Source: Candidatus Brevundimonas colombiensis (GTDB lineage: Bacteria; Pseudomonadota; Alphaproteobacteria; Caulobacterales; Caulobacteraceae). Taken from it: a stretch of 64,000 bases of DNA. The number at the start of each line of letters is the position of its first letter. Position 1 is the first letter of the stretch. The notes under the pieces are model-generated. The model did no database searches. It was not told the origin of the DNA and saw only the letters and a program-made list of their open reading frames with translations. The translations under genes were made by a program, and so were the position numbers. Shown piece after piece: positions 1-10,556 of this stretch. The stretch lies in NCBI GenBank assembly GCA_029202665.1, contig CP119326.1:1178001-1242000 (forward strand), given 5' to 3'.

Positions 1-331
1 CGTAGGCGTCGACCTTGACGAAGCCGCCGAACTTGACGGTGTGATCGCCGATGCGGAAACCTTCACTCAGCGTGGGAAGGGCGGCCTGCTGAGCCGGGCC
101 CTGATTGGCGGGGGCCGCGGCGGGGCGGGTTTCCAGCCGGATGATGTCCTGGGCCTGGGCGGCCTGCTGGGTTCGCGCGGCGACGACCTCGCCCTTCAGG
201 GCGTTCAGTTCGGCTTCCAGCTGGGCGATGCGCGCCTCCAGCGCGGCCTGGCTGGACTGGGCCGAGGCGATGCCCGGCGCGGACAACAGGGCGACGACGG
301 CGGCGCCCGCGAAAAGGGTGGTCCTGGTCAT
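1..331 (-). CDS. DcaP-like outer-membrane porin, N-terminal part (continues off the left edge)
   Basis: The visible 110 residues start with a signal peptide (MTRTTLFAGAAVVALLSAPG, cleavage probably after ASA-Q). A short coiled-coil follows (ALEARIAQLEAELNALKGE), then the start of a barrel (FKFGGFVKVDAY-like, read as VKFGGFVKVDAY). Signal peptide, coiled coil and a GGFVKVDAY first strand are the usual start of DcaP-type trimeric porins, which take up small organic acids. The start at 331 has a strong GGAGGAG ribosome site 6 bases upstream. The gene is divergent from the response regulator at 510, so the 332-509 gap should hold both promoters. The family is inferred from the N-terminus only. 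Confidence 0.7.
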   Translation of the reverse strand, partial: MTRTTLFAGAAVVALLSAPGIASAQSSQAALEARIAQLEAELNALKGEVVAARTQQAAQAQDIIRLETRPAAAPANQGPAQQAALPTLSEGFRIGDHTVKFGGFVKVDAY

Positions 332-509
332 GCTGAGCTCCTCCGCGCCCGTCTCCGCAGGCGTCCTTGATCGAAGCATTCCGCCTATGTCGTCGCCAGA
401 CCATTGGCCATTGGTCTAGTTTCGACCAAAGTCGAACGGCGCCATGATGGCGACGACGCGGCCGATCAGACGCCGCGCATGGGAACGACGTCCCAAGGGG
501 AAGGACGCT

Positions 510-1121
510 ATGGATCGCATCGTCGTCGCCGACGACCACCCCCTGTTTCGCGCCGCCTTGCGCTCGGCCGTCGACAAGGCGGCGCCGGGCGCCGAGGTGA
601 TCGAATGCGCCAGCCTGGCCGAGGCCCGGGCGGCGCTGCAGGCGGGTCCGGTGGACCTGTTGCTGCTGGACCTGAAACTGTCGGACAGCGAAGGGATGGC
701 GGGGCTGGCGGCGTTGCGGGCCGAACATCCGGCCGCGCCCGTGGGGGTGGTCTCGGCCAGCGAGGATGCGCCGGTGGTGCGAAACGCCCTGGGTCTGGGC
801 GCCGCCGGCTTCATTCCCAAGTCCACAGCCTTGCCGCAGATGGTCGAAGCCATCGCCGCCATTCTGGCCGGCGACGGCTGGGCCCCGGACGTGCCCGAGG
901 CCGAGGACGACGATCTGGCCGAACGGGTGGCCAGCCTGACGCCCTCGCAACTGCGCATTCTCGAGGGGCTGAAAGCCGGGCGGCTGAACAAACAGATCGC
1001 CTTCGACCTGGGCGTGTCTGAGGCCACCATCAAGGCGCACCTGACCAGCGTCTTCCGCAAGCTGGGCGTCCAGAACCGCACCCAGGCGGTCATCTTGGCC
1101 AAGCAGATGGACCCTGGCTGA
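510..1121 (+). CDS. crbR: LuxR/NarL-family response regulator, CrbR/ErdR-like
   Basis: The product has 203 residues. A receiver domain spans about 1-120 with acidic pair D8/D9, phospho-acceptor D54 (LLLLDLKLSD) and K104. A LuxR-type HTH follows at 141-200 (LTPSQLRILEGLKAGRLNKQIA). The ATG at 510 is chosen because AAGGGGAAGG lies just upstream and the receiver begins directly; an upstream in-frame ATG at 444 would add a basic stretch unlike a receiver. It converges on, and exactly abuts, the symporter-like histidine kinase at 1122. A NarL-type regulator paired with an SLC5-domain kinase is the CrbS/CrbR (MxtR/ErdR) arrangement, which controls acetate and acetyl-CoA synthetase use in other proteobacteria. 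The pairing is inferred from position. Confidence 0.75.
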   Translation: MDRIVVADDHPLFRAALRSAVDKAAPGAEVIECASLAEARAALQAGPVDLLLLDLKLSDSEGMAGLAALRAEHPAAPVGVVSASEDAPVVRNALGLGAAGFIPKSTALPQMVEAIAAILAGDGWAPDVPEAEDDDLAERVASLTPSQLRILEGLKAGRLNKQIAFDLGVSEATIKAHLTSVFRKLGVQNRTQAVILAKQMDPG

Positions 1122-4100
1122 TCAGCTGGACAGAAAGGCTTTCAGCGCCGCCGGCTTGATCGGCTTGGGCAGCAGAACGGCGCCGGCCGCCGCAGCCTGT
1201 TCGTTCAGCCCTTCGCGCGTGTCGGCGGTGACCAGGGCGATGCGGCGCACCCCGTGGGGCCGCAGCCAGTCGATGACGGCGAAGCCTTCCGGCCCGTCGC
1301 CCAGATGAAGATCGACCACGGCGGCGTCGAAAGGCCCTTTCGACGCCATGGCCGCCTCGACGCTGGAAACCAGCGTCGGCCGCGCGCCCCAGCGGGTCAG
1401 AAGGGCGTTCAGCGCCTCCAGGATCACCGGTTCGTTGTCCACGCACAGGACCCTCAGCCCCGCCAGCGGCAGTCGAACATCGTGCGACGGCGCGACCTCG
1501 GCGATCACGTCGGGCGCGCAGCGGCGCAGGTCGATGCGGAAGGTCGCCCCGGCCCCCAGGTCTGAGGTCAGCGACAGCGGATGGTCCAGCAGGCTGGACA
1601 GGCGTTTGACGATGGCCAGCCCCAGGCCCGCGCCCGGTTCGTCCACCGCCGCGCCCGGCAGGCGCACGAACTCGTTGAACACCGTCTCCTGCTGCGCCTG
1701 GGGAATGCCGCGCCCGGTGTCGCAGACCAGCAGCCGCACCGTCTCGCCGCAGCGTCGAACCCCGACCAGGACCCGGCCCCGGTCGGTGTAGCGGATCGCG
1801 TTGGCGACCAGGTTCTGCAGCATGGAGCGCAGCAGGTCGCGGTCCGACGTCACCCACAGCCGCGTCGGCGTCAGCGTCAGGCGCAGACCTTTGGCCTCGG
1901 CGACGGGTGCGAACTCGCGCCGCAGATCGTCGAACAGGCCCCCCAGCGACACCCGCGTCACATTGGTCCGCACGCCCCCGGCCTCCAGCTTGGACAGGTT
2001 CAGCAGGGCGGTCAGCAGGCGGTGGGCGCTGTCGATGGCGCGATCGGCGTTGACGGCCAGGGCGCGGCTGGACGTCTCCTGAAGCGCAGGCTCCTCCTTC
2101 AGGGCGGCGATGAACAGGCGCGCGGCGTGCAGCGGCTGCAGCAGGTCGTGGCTGGCGGCGGCCAGGAACCGGGTCTTTGAGGCGGTGGCGTCCTCGGCGA
2201 TCTGGCGGGCCTCGTCCAGTCGGGCTGTGCGGTCGGCCACCCGCGCCTCCAACCGTTCGTTGGCCTCTTCCAGCTGGCGCGCCGCGCGTCTCAGGGCGGT
2301 GATGTCGGTGTAGCTGGTGGCGTAGCCTCCGCCGGGAATGGGCGCGCCCGATGACCGCAGCACCCGTCCGTCCGGCTGCTGACGTTCGTGGTCGTGGGGG
2401 ATGCGGCGGCTCAGGGCCTCCAGCCGCCGTTCGACCCAGACCTCTATGTCGTTCGGGCTCTCGCCCCGCTCGGCGTTCAGCCGATAGATGTTGGCGATCG
2501 GCAGGCCGACGTGGACGAAACCGACGGGCAGGTCGAACATGGCCACATAGCGCCGGTTCCAGGCGGTGACGCGCAGATCCTCGTCCACCACGATCACGCC
2601 CTGGTCGATGTTGTCCAGCGTGGTCTGCAGCAGGTCGCGGTTGAACTGGACGGCCTGGGACGCCTCGTCCAGCATCCGCACCACGTCCTCGGGCGCCCGG
2701 CCCACCCCGGCCAGGGCGGCGGCGATGACCCGGCGGGCCGAGGCCGCACCGATGGCGCCCGCCAGCATCCGCTCGGCCGCGCGGGCCAGGGCGGCGTCGG
2801 CCGGGTCGGCGTCGCGCAGCCTGGTGTCCGTCTCTCGCCCCCAGGCGGAAAAGGCGCGCTCGGCCCGTTCGTCGCCGATGAAGCGGGCGACCAGGGCGCG
2901 CAGGTCGCCGACCGACGCCCCCGCCGGCGAGGGCCTTGTCTCCATCCAGTCCGGCCCCAGCCGATCCACGAAGGCGCGGGCCTGGACCCGGTCGATCAAC
3001 CGCGGCCGAGCAAGGCGCGACACCCCGACATAGGCCGCCAGGTTCAGGCCCAGGCTGACGAAGACGCCCAGGGCCAGCGGATCCCTGATCCCCAGCATGA
3101 CATAGATCTGCCAGGGCGCGCCGGGGGCCAGTTGCGGCAGGGCCAGCATGACGATCCACACGCCCATGCCCGCCCCCATGCCCGCCAGCGCCCCCTGGGC
3201 ATGGCCGCCGCGCCACAGCACCGCCCCGAACAGGGCCGGCGCCAACTGGGCCAGGGCGGCGAAGGACACCAGCCCCATGGCCGCCAGCCCGTGCGACTGA
3301 TCCGTCGCCTGGTAATAGAGCCAGGCCAGCAGCAGGACCGCCACGATCGCCCCGCGCCGGACCTGCAGGATGGTCCCCGCCATGTCCGAGGCGTCGCCCC
3401 GCACCCGCCAGCGATCGCGCGCCAGGAAGGGCAGGATCAGGCTGTTGGACACCATGGCCGACAGGGCCACGGCCTCGACGATCACCATGGCCGTTGCGGC
3501 CGAGAAACCGCCGACGAAGACGATGGCGGTCAGCAGGGTCTCGCCGCGCTGGAACGGCAGGCCCAGCACCAGAAGATCGGGGTTCACCGTGGGCGCGAAC
3601 AGCGCGCCCGCCGCCACCAGCGGCAGAACCGCAAGGCTGGTCAGCATCAGATAGAGCGGAAAGATCCAGCGCGCCCGCCTGACATCGGACGGCTGTGCGC
3701 CCTCGACGAAGGCGACGTGAAACTGACGTGGCAGGCAGAAGATCGCCAGGGTCGACAACAGGGTGATGGCGGTGAAGCGCGGCGTGACGTCAGGCGGCGC
3801 GGCCAGCGCCCCCAGTCCCTCCATGATGCGGGGCGGCGATCCCTGGTTCAGCAGCAGGACCAGGGCGAAGACGGCGACGAACAGAAGGGCGCCCAGCTTG
3901 ACCATCGATTCCAGACCGATGGCCTGGATCAGGCCGCGATTGTGTTCGGTCAGATCGGGCCGGCGCGCGCCGAACAGGATGGCGAAAAAAGCCAGCACCC
4001 CGGCCAGGACCAGCACCGTCAGACGCTCTGATCCCGCGACCGGCGTGCCCGCCGTCAACAGGGCGCCGGCCATCGACAGCGACTTCAGCTGCAGCGCGAT

Positions 4101-4523
4101 ATAGGGCAGGGACCCCAGGATGGCGACGACGGTGACGGCCGCGCCCAGGGTCTGGCTCTTGCCGTAGCGGGAGGCCACGAAGTCGGCCATGGAGCCGACG
4201 TTCTCGCGCCGGGCGGCCGCCGCGATGCGCCGCCACAGCGGGAACAGCAGGGTCAGGCCGATCACCGGCCCGATGTAGATGGGCAGATATTCCCACCCGT
4301 CGCGCGCCGCCGTGCCGACCGCGCCATAATAGGTCCAGGAGGTGCAGTAGATGGCCAGCGACAGGGCATAGACCGACGGCCCCAGCCCCTTGCCGCGCGC
4401 ACTGGCCGCCGGCCGTTCCTGATGCCAGGCGACGGCGAACAGCACCGCCATATAGGCGGCGACCAGGCCGAGGATGGTCAGGCTGAACATGGGGGCATCT
4501 GAACCGGGCGGGGGGTGTTTCAC
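1122..4523 (-). CDS. crbS: Sodium:solute symporter-like hybrid histidine kinase, CrbS/MxtR-like
   Basis: The product has 1133 residues. An SLC5-like multispanning domain covers about 12-500. Then come a linker, a PAS domain at about 630-740 (LDNIDQGVIVVDEDLRVTAW), a dimerisation domain with phospho-His H792 (AASHDLLQPLHAA), an ATPase domain at about 890-1000 (NAIRYT, DTGRGI, GAGLGLAIV) and a C-terminal receiver with D1071 (AVVDLHLGD). It should sense a small organic acid or flux through its own transporter-like domain and pass phosphate to the adjacent regulator. The longest reading starts at a GTG (4523) without a clear ribosome site. An internal ATG at 4490 (MFSLTILGL), just before the first membrane helix, is an equally good start. 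Confidence 0.8.
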   Translation of the reverse strand: MKHPPPGSDAPMFSLTILGLVAAYMAVLFAVAWHQERPAASARGKGLGPSVYALSLAIYCTSWTYYGAVGTAARDGWEYLPIYIGPVIGLTLLFPLWRRIAAAARRENVGSMADFVASRYGKSQTLGAAVTVVAILGSLPYIALQLKSLSMAGALLTAGTPVAGSERLTVLVLAGVLAFFAILFGARRPDLTEHNRGLIQAIGLESMVKLGALLFVAVFALVLLLNQGSPPRIMEGLGALAAPPDVTPRFTAITLLSTLAIFCLPRQFHVAFVEGAQPSDVRRARWIFPLYLMLTSLAVLPLVAAGALFAPTVNPDLLVLGLPFQRGETLLTAIVFVGGFSAATAMVIVEAVALSAMVSNSLILPFLARDRWRVRGDASDMAGTILQVRRGAIVAVLLLAWLYYQATDQSHGLAAMGLVSFAALAQLAPALFGAVLWRGGHAQGALAGMGAGMGVWIVMLALPQLAPGAPWQIYVMLGIRDPLALGVFVSLGLNLAAYVGVSRLARPRLIDRVQARAFVDRLGPDWMETRPSPAGASVGDLRALVARFIGDERAERAFSAWGRETDTRLRDADPADAALARAAERMLAGAIGAASARRVIAAALAGVGRAPEDVVRMLDEASQAVQFNRDLLQTTLDNIDQGVIVVDEDLRVTAWNRRYVAMFDLPVGFVHVGLPIANIYRLNAERGESPNDIEVWVERRLEALSRRIPHDHERQQPDGRVLRSSGAPIPGGGYATSYTDITALRRAARQLEEANERLEARVADRTARLDEARQIAEDATASKTRFLAAASHDLLQPLHAARLFIAALKEEPALQETSSRALAVNADRAIDSAHRLLTALLNLSKLEAGGVRTNVTRVSLGGLFDDLRREFAPVAEAKGLRLTLTPTRLWVTSDRDLLRSMLQNLVANAIRYTDRGRVLVGVRRCGETVRLLVCDTGRGIPQAQQETVFNEFVRLPGAAVDEPGAGLGLAIVKRLSSLLDHPLSLTSDLGAGATFRIDLRRCAPDVIAEVAPSHDVRLPLAGLRVLCVDNEPVILEALNALLTRWGARPTLVSSVEAAMASKGPFDAAVVDLHLGDGPEGFAVIDWLRPHGVRRIALVTADTREGLNEQAAAAGAVLLPKPIKPAALKAFLSS

Positions 4524-4530
4524 AAGCGAA

Positions 4531-4558
4531 AGGCGGGCCGTCTTTCGACGACCCGCCT
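4531..4558 (-). terminator. Rho-independent terminator of the MFS gene
   Basis: A 12-bp stem (one G-U pair) with a GAAA tetraloop on the minus strand is followed by TTTCG. It lies between the MFS stop (4582) and the kinase start (4523) and separates the two genes. Confidence 0.7.
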
Positions 4559-4581
4559 CACCGTTGCGCCTGAAAGCAGGA

Positions 4582-6255
<1,674 letters not shown>

Positions 6256-6360
6256 GATCCATTTCCTCCCAAGTCGCCGTTATCGGCCGTTCTGCACATC
6301 CTTCAGGATGCGTGGACGCCGACATTGACCCAGAGCGGGACGGCTGGAGAGAGCGACTTT

Positions 6361-6425
6361 GGTCGAGGATCGTCGGTCGCCACGGCGACCTTGGGGTTGA
6401 GGATCGTCAGTCGCCAGGGCGACCT
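6361..6425. repeat. Two-unit tandem repeat with internal hairpins
   Basis: Two 31-base units (6361-6391 and 6395-6425, period 34) differ at three positions. Each contains a short inverted repeat (GGTCGCC-AC-GGCGACC in the first, GTCGCC-AG-GGCGAC in the second). They lie just past the acyltransferase stop (6436, minus strand) and upstream of the MFS start, so they may act in transcript ending or as a regulator site. Confidence 0.6.
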
Positions 6426-6435
6426 GGGAGGCGGG

Positions 6436-7593
6436 CTAACCGTCGATGGAGATGACCGGGCCAAGCTCGGGCTGGCGCTGGCCGCGCCGGGCGCTGCGGC
6501 GTTTCAGCCAGCCTCTGATGCGGGTCTGGATCGGGTTGTCGATGGCGAAGTGGAAGGCGAAGGCGAAACCCACGGCCGCCGCGACGCCCAGGCCCCACAG
6601 GCCCCATTGCGCGGCGACGGGCAGGGCGAAGCGGGCCTCCACGGCGTTGACCACGCCGAACCAGGCGATGCGGACCACCTCGTTGGAGATGAACATGGAG
6701 AAGGAGACCATGGCGGCCGTCTCGACCACCTTGGAAGGCCGCTTCACCGGCACGGCGCCGGCGGCCAGGATGATGATCGAGATCAGCGCCAGGGCGATGA
6801 GGGCGTGCTTGTCGTGAAGCTCCAGGGCGAAGAAGCCGATGGCGGCCAGGACGCCTGCCCAGCCGGCCAGGCGCGGCGCGATCCAGACCTTCTGGGCGAA
6901 CCAGGCCAGGCACATTCCCAGGAAGAACAGGGGCAGGGCCCGCACGATGCCGTAGCCCATCGGCATCTGATAGACGGGATAGCCGAGGAACGACCAGCAC
7001 AGCTGATTGGCGGCCAGATAGACGCCGACGCCGATCGCCAGCGCCGACCACGGCCCCAGCCGCATCAGGCCGCGAATGATCCAGGGAAAGGCCAGGTAAC
7101 AGCCGATCAGGGCCGAGATCGACCATGTCGGCGCGTTCCAGCCCAGGCCGCCATGCACGCCATACGACTGCAGCAGCAGCAGTTGGGCGGGCAGTTGGTC
7201 CCAGGCGAACCATTCGGGATTGCGCGGCGGGACGCCGGCCGCGGTGGCCAGCAGCACGAACCCGACCAGCGACAGACCCATGATCAGATGGGCCGGAACC
7301 ACGCGCAGGAACCGCTTCAGGAAGAAGTCGCCCGGCGACATCCGCCCCTTGTCCACCGCCGCCCCATAGACGCGCATCAGCACATAGCCGCTGTCGATCA
7401 GAAAGAAGTTGGTCAGCAGAAAGCCGCCGCGCTCGAAGATCGGATTGATCACATGCGCCAGCGGTTCAGGTCCCGCGGCCTGGAAGTGATGCAGGATGAT
7501 CAGGAAGGCCACGATGAAACGCAGCGCATCCAGCCATCCGCCGCGCGCAATCCGAACTGTCTCATTGCGGGTCGAAACCAGGGACCAGGGCAT
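6436..7593 (-). CDS. Acyltransferase 3 family membrane protein (OafA/YrhL type)
   Basis: The 385-residue product has about ten hydrophobic helices. It shows the family's N-terminal pattern, WLDALRFIVAFLIILHHFQ, in which the usual R-x10-H (here R25 and the HH pair) is the proposed catalytic site. The family transfers acetyl or other acyl groups to sugars, lipids or other envelope molecules across the inner membrane. No glycosyltransferase or O-antigen gene is nearby, so the acceptor cannot be guessed. The C-terminal tail is basic and cytoplasmic. Confidence 0.8.
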   Translation of the reverse strand: MPWSLVSTRNETVRIARGGWLDALRFIVAFLIILHHFQAAGPEPLAHVINPIFERGGFLLTNFFLIDSGYVLMRVYGAAVDKGRMSPGDFFLKRFLRVVPAHLIMGLSLVGFVLLATAAGVPPRNPEWFAWDQLPAQLLLLQSYGVHGGLGWNAPTWSISALIGCYLAFPWIIRGLMRLGPWSALAIGVGVYLAANQLCWSFLGYPVYQMPMGYGIVRALPLFFLGMCLAWFAQKVWIAPRLAGWAGVLAAIGFFALELHDKHALIALALISIIILAAGAVPVKRPSKVVETAAMVSFSMFISNEVVRIAWFGVVNAVEARFALPVAAQWGLWGLGVAAAVGFAFAFHFAIDNPIQTRIRGWLKRRSARRGQRQPELGPVISIDG

Positions 7594-7656
7594 CGTCAGC
7601 GCCTCCTCTGGTCCGTCAGACGCAAAAGCTGCGCCAGTTCACCCGTGGGTGGAAAA

Positions 7657-8241
7657 TCAGCCGCGCACCAGTCGCAGGAATTCTTCGCGCGTACGGGGAT
7701 CGTCGCGGACCACGCCGATCAGGTGGCTGGTCGACAGGCTGGCGCCCGGCGCATTGACGCCGCGCAGGGTCATGCAGGAATGCTCGGCCTCGATGACCAC
7801 GCCGACGCCATGCGGGCGCAGCACGGTATGGATCGCCTCGGCGATCTCGGAGGTCATCTTTTCCTGGATCTGAAGCCGTCGGGCGAAGCCGCGCACCACC
7901 CGCGCCAGCTTGGAGATGCCCACGACCCGGTCGGTCGGCAGATAGGCGACATGCGCCTTGCCCACGACCGGCAGCATGTGGTGTTCACAGAAGCTGACGA
8001 AGCGGATGTCCTTCAGCACCACCAGCTGGTCGTAGCCGCCCGTCTCCTCGAAGGTCTTCTCCAGATAGGACAGCGGATCGACCTCATAGCCCTGAAACAG
8101 CTCGCGATAGCTCTTGGCCACGCGGGCGGGGGTTTCCAGCAGGCCCTCGCGCGAGGGATTGTCGCCCGCCCATTCGATCAGGGTGCGCACGGCGGCTTCG
8201 GCTTCGGCCTGGGTGACTTTGGGGGAGCGAACGTCGGTCAT
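7657..8241 (-). CDS. folE: GTP cyclohydrolase I
   Basis: The 194-residue product converts GTP to 7,8-dihydroneopterin triphosphate, the first step of folate synthesis. Zinc ligands C85 and H88 (SFCEHHMLP) and C156 (EAEHSCMTLRG) are present, with the VVGISKLARVVRGFARRLQ core. Length and domain are typical. The loop after the third ligand reads GVNAPGASLSTSHL where many homologues have RKPGSSTVTS, a moderate variation. The gene diverges from fliQ, and the 8242-8364 gap holds a CtrA-like site. Confidence 0.95.
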   Translation of the reverse strand: MTDVRSPKVTQAEAEAAVRTLIEWAGDNPSREGLLETPARVAKSYRELFQGYEVDPLSYLEKTFEETGGYDQLVVLKDIRFVSFCEHHMLPVVGKAHVAYLPTDRVVGISKLARVVRGFARRLQIQEKMTSEIAEAIHTVLRPHGVGVVIEAEHSCMTLRGVNAPGASLSTSHLIGVVRDDPRTREEFLRLVRG

Positions 8242-8301
8242 GGTCGGCTACATAGACACAAGCGAAACGGAAGGGGAGGGGCTGCGTCGCGAAGGCGCGG
8301 G

Positions 8302-8316
8302 TTAGCGGCCTGTTAA
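8302..8316 (+). promoter_or_regulatory. Candidate CtrA binding site upstream of fliQ
   Basis: TTAG (8302-8305), seven bases, then TTAA (8313-8316) matches the CtrA consensus TTAA-N7-TTAA at seven of eight defined bases. It lies 49 bases before the fliQ ATG. The Caulobacter fliQ promoter is an established CtrA target, so position and sequence agree. Confidence 0.6.
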
Positions 8317-8364
8317 CCATCCTGTCGGCATTTTCTGCCCAGTGATTTGCAGGAGCGCAGGCCG

Positions 8365-8628
8365 ATGAACGGCGCCGAAGTTCTGGACGTTGGCCGCGAC
8401 GCCATCTGGCTGACGATCCAGCTTTGCCTGCCCGTCCTGCTGGTCGGGCTGGTGGTCGGCGTGGTGATCGGCCTGTTCCAGGCCCTGACCCAGATCCAGG
8501 AGCAGACCCTGATCTATGCGCCCAAGATCATCGCCATCTTCGTGTCGCTGATCCTGTTCCTGCCGCTGATGGGGGCGCTGCTGGGCGGCTTCATGCGTCA
8601 GATCGCGGCCCGCATCGCGGGGATGTAG
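8365..8628 (+). CDS. fliQ: Flagellar type III export gate protein FliQ
   Basis: The 87-residue product has two transmembrane helices and the family pattern (VGLVVGVVIGLFQALTQIQEQTLIYAPKII). It is part of the FliPQR export gate in the flagellar basal body. The ATG at 8365 is chosen over the in-frame TTG at 8347 because AGGAG (8351-8355) is well spaced for it and the length then matches the family. It is first in fliQ-fliR-flhB, with fliR beginning 11 bases after its stop. Confidence 0.95.
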   Translation: MNGAEVLDVGRDAIWLTIQLCLPVLLVGLVVGVVIGLFQALTQIQEQTLIYAPKIIAIFVSLILFLPLMGALLGGFMRQIAARIAGM

Positions 8629-8639
8629 CGGAGGCGCCT

Positions 8640-9425
8640 ATGGACTCCTGGGCAACCGCCGATCAGGTCTGGGCGGGGGGGCTGATCTTCGCCCGGATCG
8701 CGGCGATCCTGATGCTGATCCCCGGCTTCGGCGAGACCTATGTGCCGCCGCGCGTGCGGCTGTCGCTGGCGCTGGTCATCAGCCTGGCGCTGTGGCCTGT
8801 CGTGCGCGGCGCCCTGCCGGGCCTGCCTGACAGCCTGGGGCTGATGGTCGGCTGGATCATCCGCGAGGTGGTCGTCGGGCTGATGATCGGCCTGTTGCTG
8901 CGCATGTTCATGGCCGCCCTGTCGACCGCCGGCGAGATCGTGTCGCTGCAGACCACGCTCAGCTTCGCCCAGACGGCCAACCCCATGCAGGCCCAGCCGG
9001 GCACGACCATCGCCGCCTTCCTGACCCTGCTGGGGGTGACGCTGCTGTTCGCCACAGACACCCATCACCTGTTCATCGCCGGCATGGTGGGATCCTATCA
9101 ACTGATCGCCCCGGCCAAGCCGCTGATCATGGCCGACTTCACCCAGATGGCGGTGCGGACCCTGGGCGACAGCTTCATGCTGGGGGTTCAGCTGGCGGCC
9201 CCGGTCCTGGTCTTCGCCCTGATCTTCAACCTGGCGTCCGGTCTGGTGGCGCGGGTCATGCCGGCCTTCCAGGTCTATTTCGCCGTCGCCCCGCTCAGCG
9301 TCATTCTGGGCCTGTCGATCTTCGCCCTGAGCCTGGGCGCGCTCGGCGTCATCTTCATCGACCGATACCGCCGTGTGGCGGAGTATTTCGTGTTCGGCGG
9401 TCCGGGGGGAGGCGCCGGTGGCTGA
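8640..9425 (+). CDS. fliR: Flagellar biosynthesis protein FliR
   Basis: The 261-residue inner-membrane product has about six helices and is a subunit of the flagellar type III export gate. Recognisable stretches are FARIAAILMLIPGFGETYVPPRVR and EIVSLQTTLSFAQTANP. The start at 8640 follows GCGGAGGCGCCT. Its last 8 bases overlap the flhB start, so the two are translationally coupled. Confidence 0.93.
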   Translation: MDSWATADQVWAGGLIFARIAAILMLIPGFGETYVPPRVRLSLALVISLALWPVVRGALPGLPDSLGLMVGWIIREVVVGLMIGLLLRMFMAALSTAGEIVSLQTTLSFAQTANPMQAQPGTTIAAFLTLLGVTLLFATDTHHLFIAGMVGSYQLIAPAKPLIMADFTQMAVRTLGDSFMLGVQLAAPVLVFALIFNLASGLVARVMPAFQVYFAVAPLSVILGLSIFALSLGALGVIFIDRYRRVAEYFVFGGPGGGAGG

Positions 9426-10494
9426 AGGCGCCGATCCCGAATCGAAAACCGAAGAGGCGACCCCGCGAAAGCTCGAGGACGCGCGAAAGAAGGGCGACGT
9501 CGCCAAATCGCCGGACGTCGCCCAGGTCCTGTCCCTGGCGGGGGCGGCGGCGGTGATCCTGATGACCGGCGGCTGGTTCGCCTCATCCATCGCCGAACAG
9601 ATGCTGCCCTTCATCGCCGCCCCGCACCAGATGCTGGGCGCGCTGAACTCCGGCGCGGGCAATCAGATCATGGTGCGGGCGGTCTGGGCCGTCGCGCCCT
9701 TCCTGGGGGCGGTCATGCTGGCCACCATCATCGGCGGCGCGGGCGGCAATCTGGCGCAGTCGGGCCTGATCTTCACCGCCGAGAAGCTGAAGCCCAAATG
9801 GTCGGCGATCAGTCCGTTGCAGGGGTTCAAACGCCTGTTCGGCCCCGACGGTCTGGTGCAGTTCCTCAAGACCTTGCTGAAACTGGTCGCCGTCTGCCTG
9901 ATCTGCTGGATGGTGCTGAAACCGCACGCGCGCGAGTTCGAAAATCTGGTCGCCGTCAGCCCTCTGGCCATACTGCCGCTGGCGCGCGACATGGCGATCT
10001 CACTGTTCGTTTCGGCCATCATCCTGCTGGGCGCGACGGCGGGGGCCGACTTTATCTGGCAGAAGATGCGCTTCGCCAAGCGGATGCGGATGACCAAGGA
10101 AGAGCTGAAGGAAGACTACAAACAGTCCGAGGGCGACCCGCACGTCAAGGCCAAGCTGAAGCAGATCCGCATGCAGCGCAGCCGCCAGCGGATGATGGCC
10201 AATGTGCCCAAGGCCACCGTCATCGTCACCAACCCGACCCACTATTCGGTGGCCTTGCGCTATGAGCCGGATCAGGGCGACGGCGCCCCGATCTGCGTGG
10301 CCAAGGGCGTCGACGCCCTGGCCATGCGGATTCGGGAAGTGGCGACCGAACACGGCGTGCCGATCGTCGAAAACGTGCCCCTGGCCCGCGCCCTCTATGC
10401 GACGGTCGAGGTGGACGAGGTCATTCCGCGCGAACATTTCGACGCCGCCGCCAAGATCATCGGCTTCGTCTTCCAGTCGCGTGCGCGTCGATAG
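9418..10494 (+). CDS. flhB: Flagellar biosynthesis protein FlhB
   Basis: The 358-residue product is the export-gate substrate-specificity switch. The N-terminus is ESKTEEATPRKLEDARKKGDVAKS, typical of FlhB. Four membrane helices follow, then the cytoplasmic domain with the autocleavage motif NPTH (VTNPTHYSVALRYE). I use the GTG at 9418: it sits behind GGGGGGAGG and overlaps the fliR stop, and it places the family N-terminus correctly. The longer in-frame start at 9373 lies inside fliR. Confidence 0.94.
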   Translation: MAEGADPESKTEEATPRKLEDARKKGDVAKSPDVAQVLSLAGAAAVILMTGGWFASSIAEQMLPFIAAPHQMLGALNSGAGNQIMVRAVWAVAPFLGAVMLATIIGGAGGNLAQSGLIFTAEKLKPKWSAISPLQGFKRLFGPDGLVQFLKTLLKLVAVCLICWMVLKPHAREFENLVAVSPLAILPLARDMAISLFVSAIILLGATAGADFIWQKMRFAKRMRMTKEELKEDYKQSEGDPHVKAKLKQIRMQRSRQRMMANVPKATVIVTNPTHYSVALRYEPDQGDGAPICVAKGVDALAMRIREVATEHGVPIVENVPLARALYATVEVDEVIPREHFDAAAKIIGFVFQSRARR

Positions 10495-10556
10495 GGCGGC
10501 GGTAAGGGTGCGTCAGGATTTGAGCGTATGATGAAGTCCTTGATTCGCGAGGCCGT

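Noticed and set aside
2388..4031. 547-residue open frame antisense to the crbS-like kinase
   Set aside because: Gln/His/Arg/Gly-rich composition and no domain; it is the antisense shadow of a high-GC gene.
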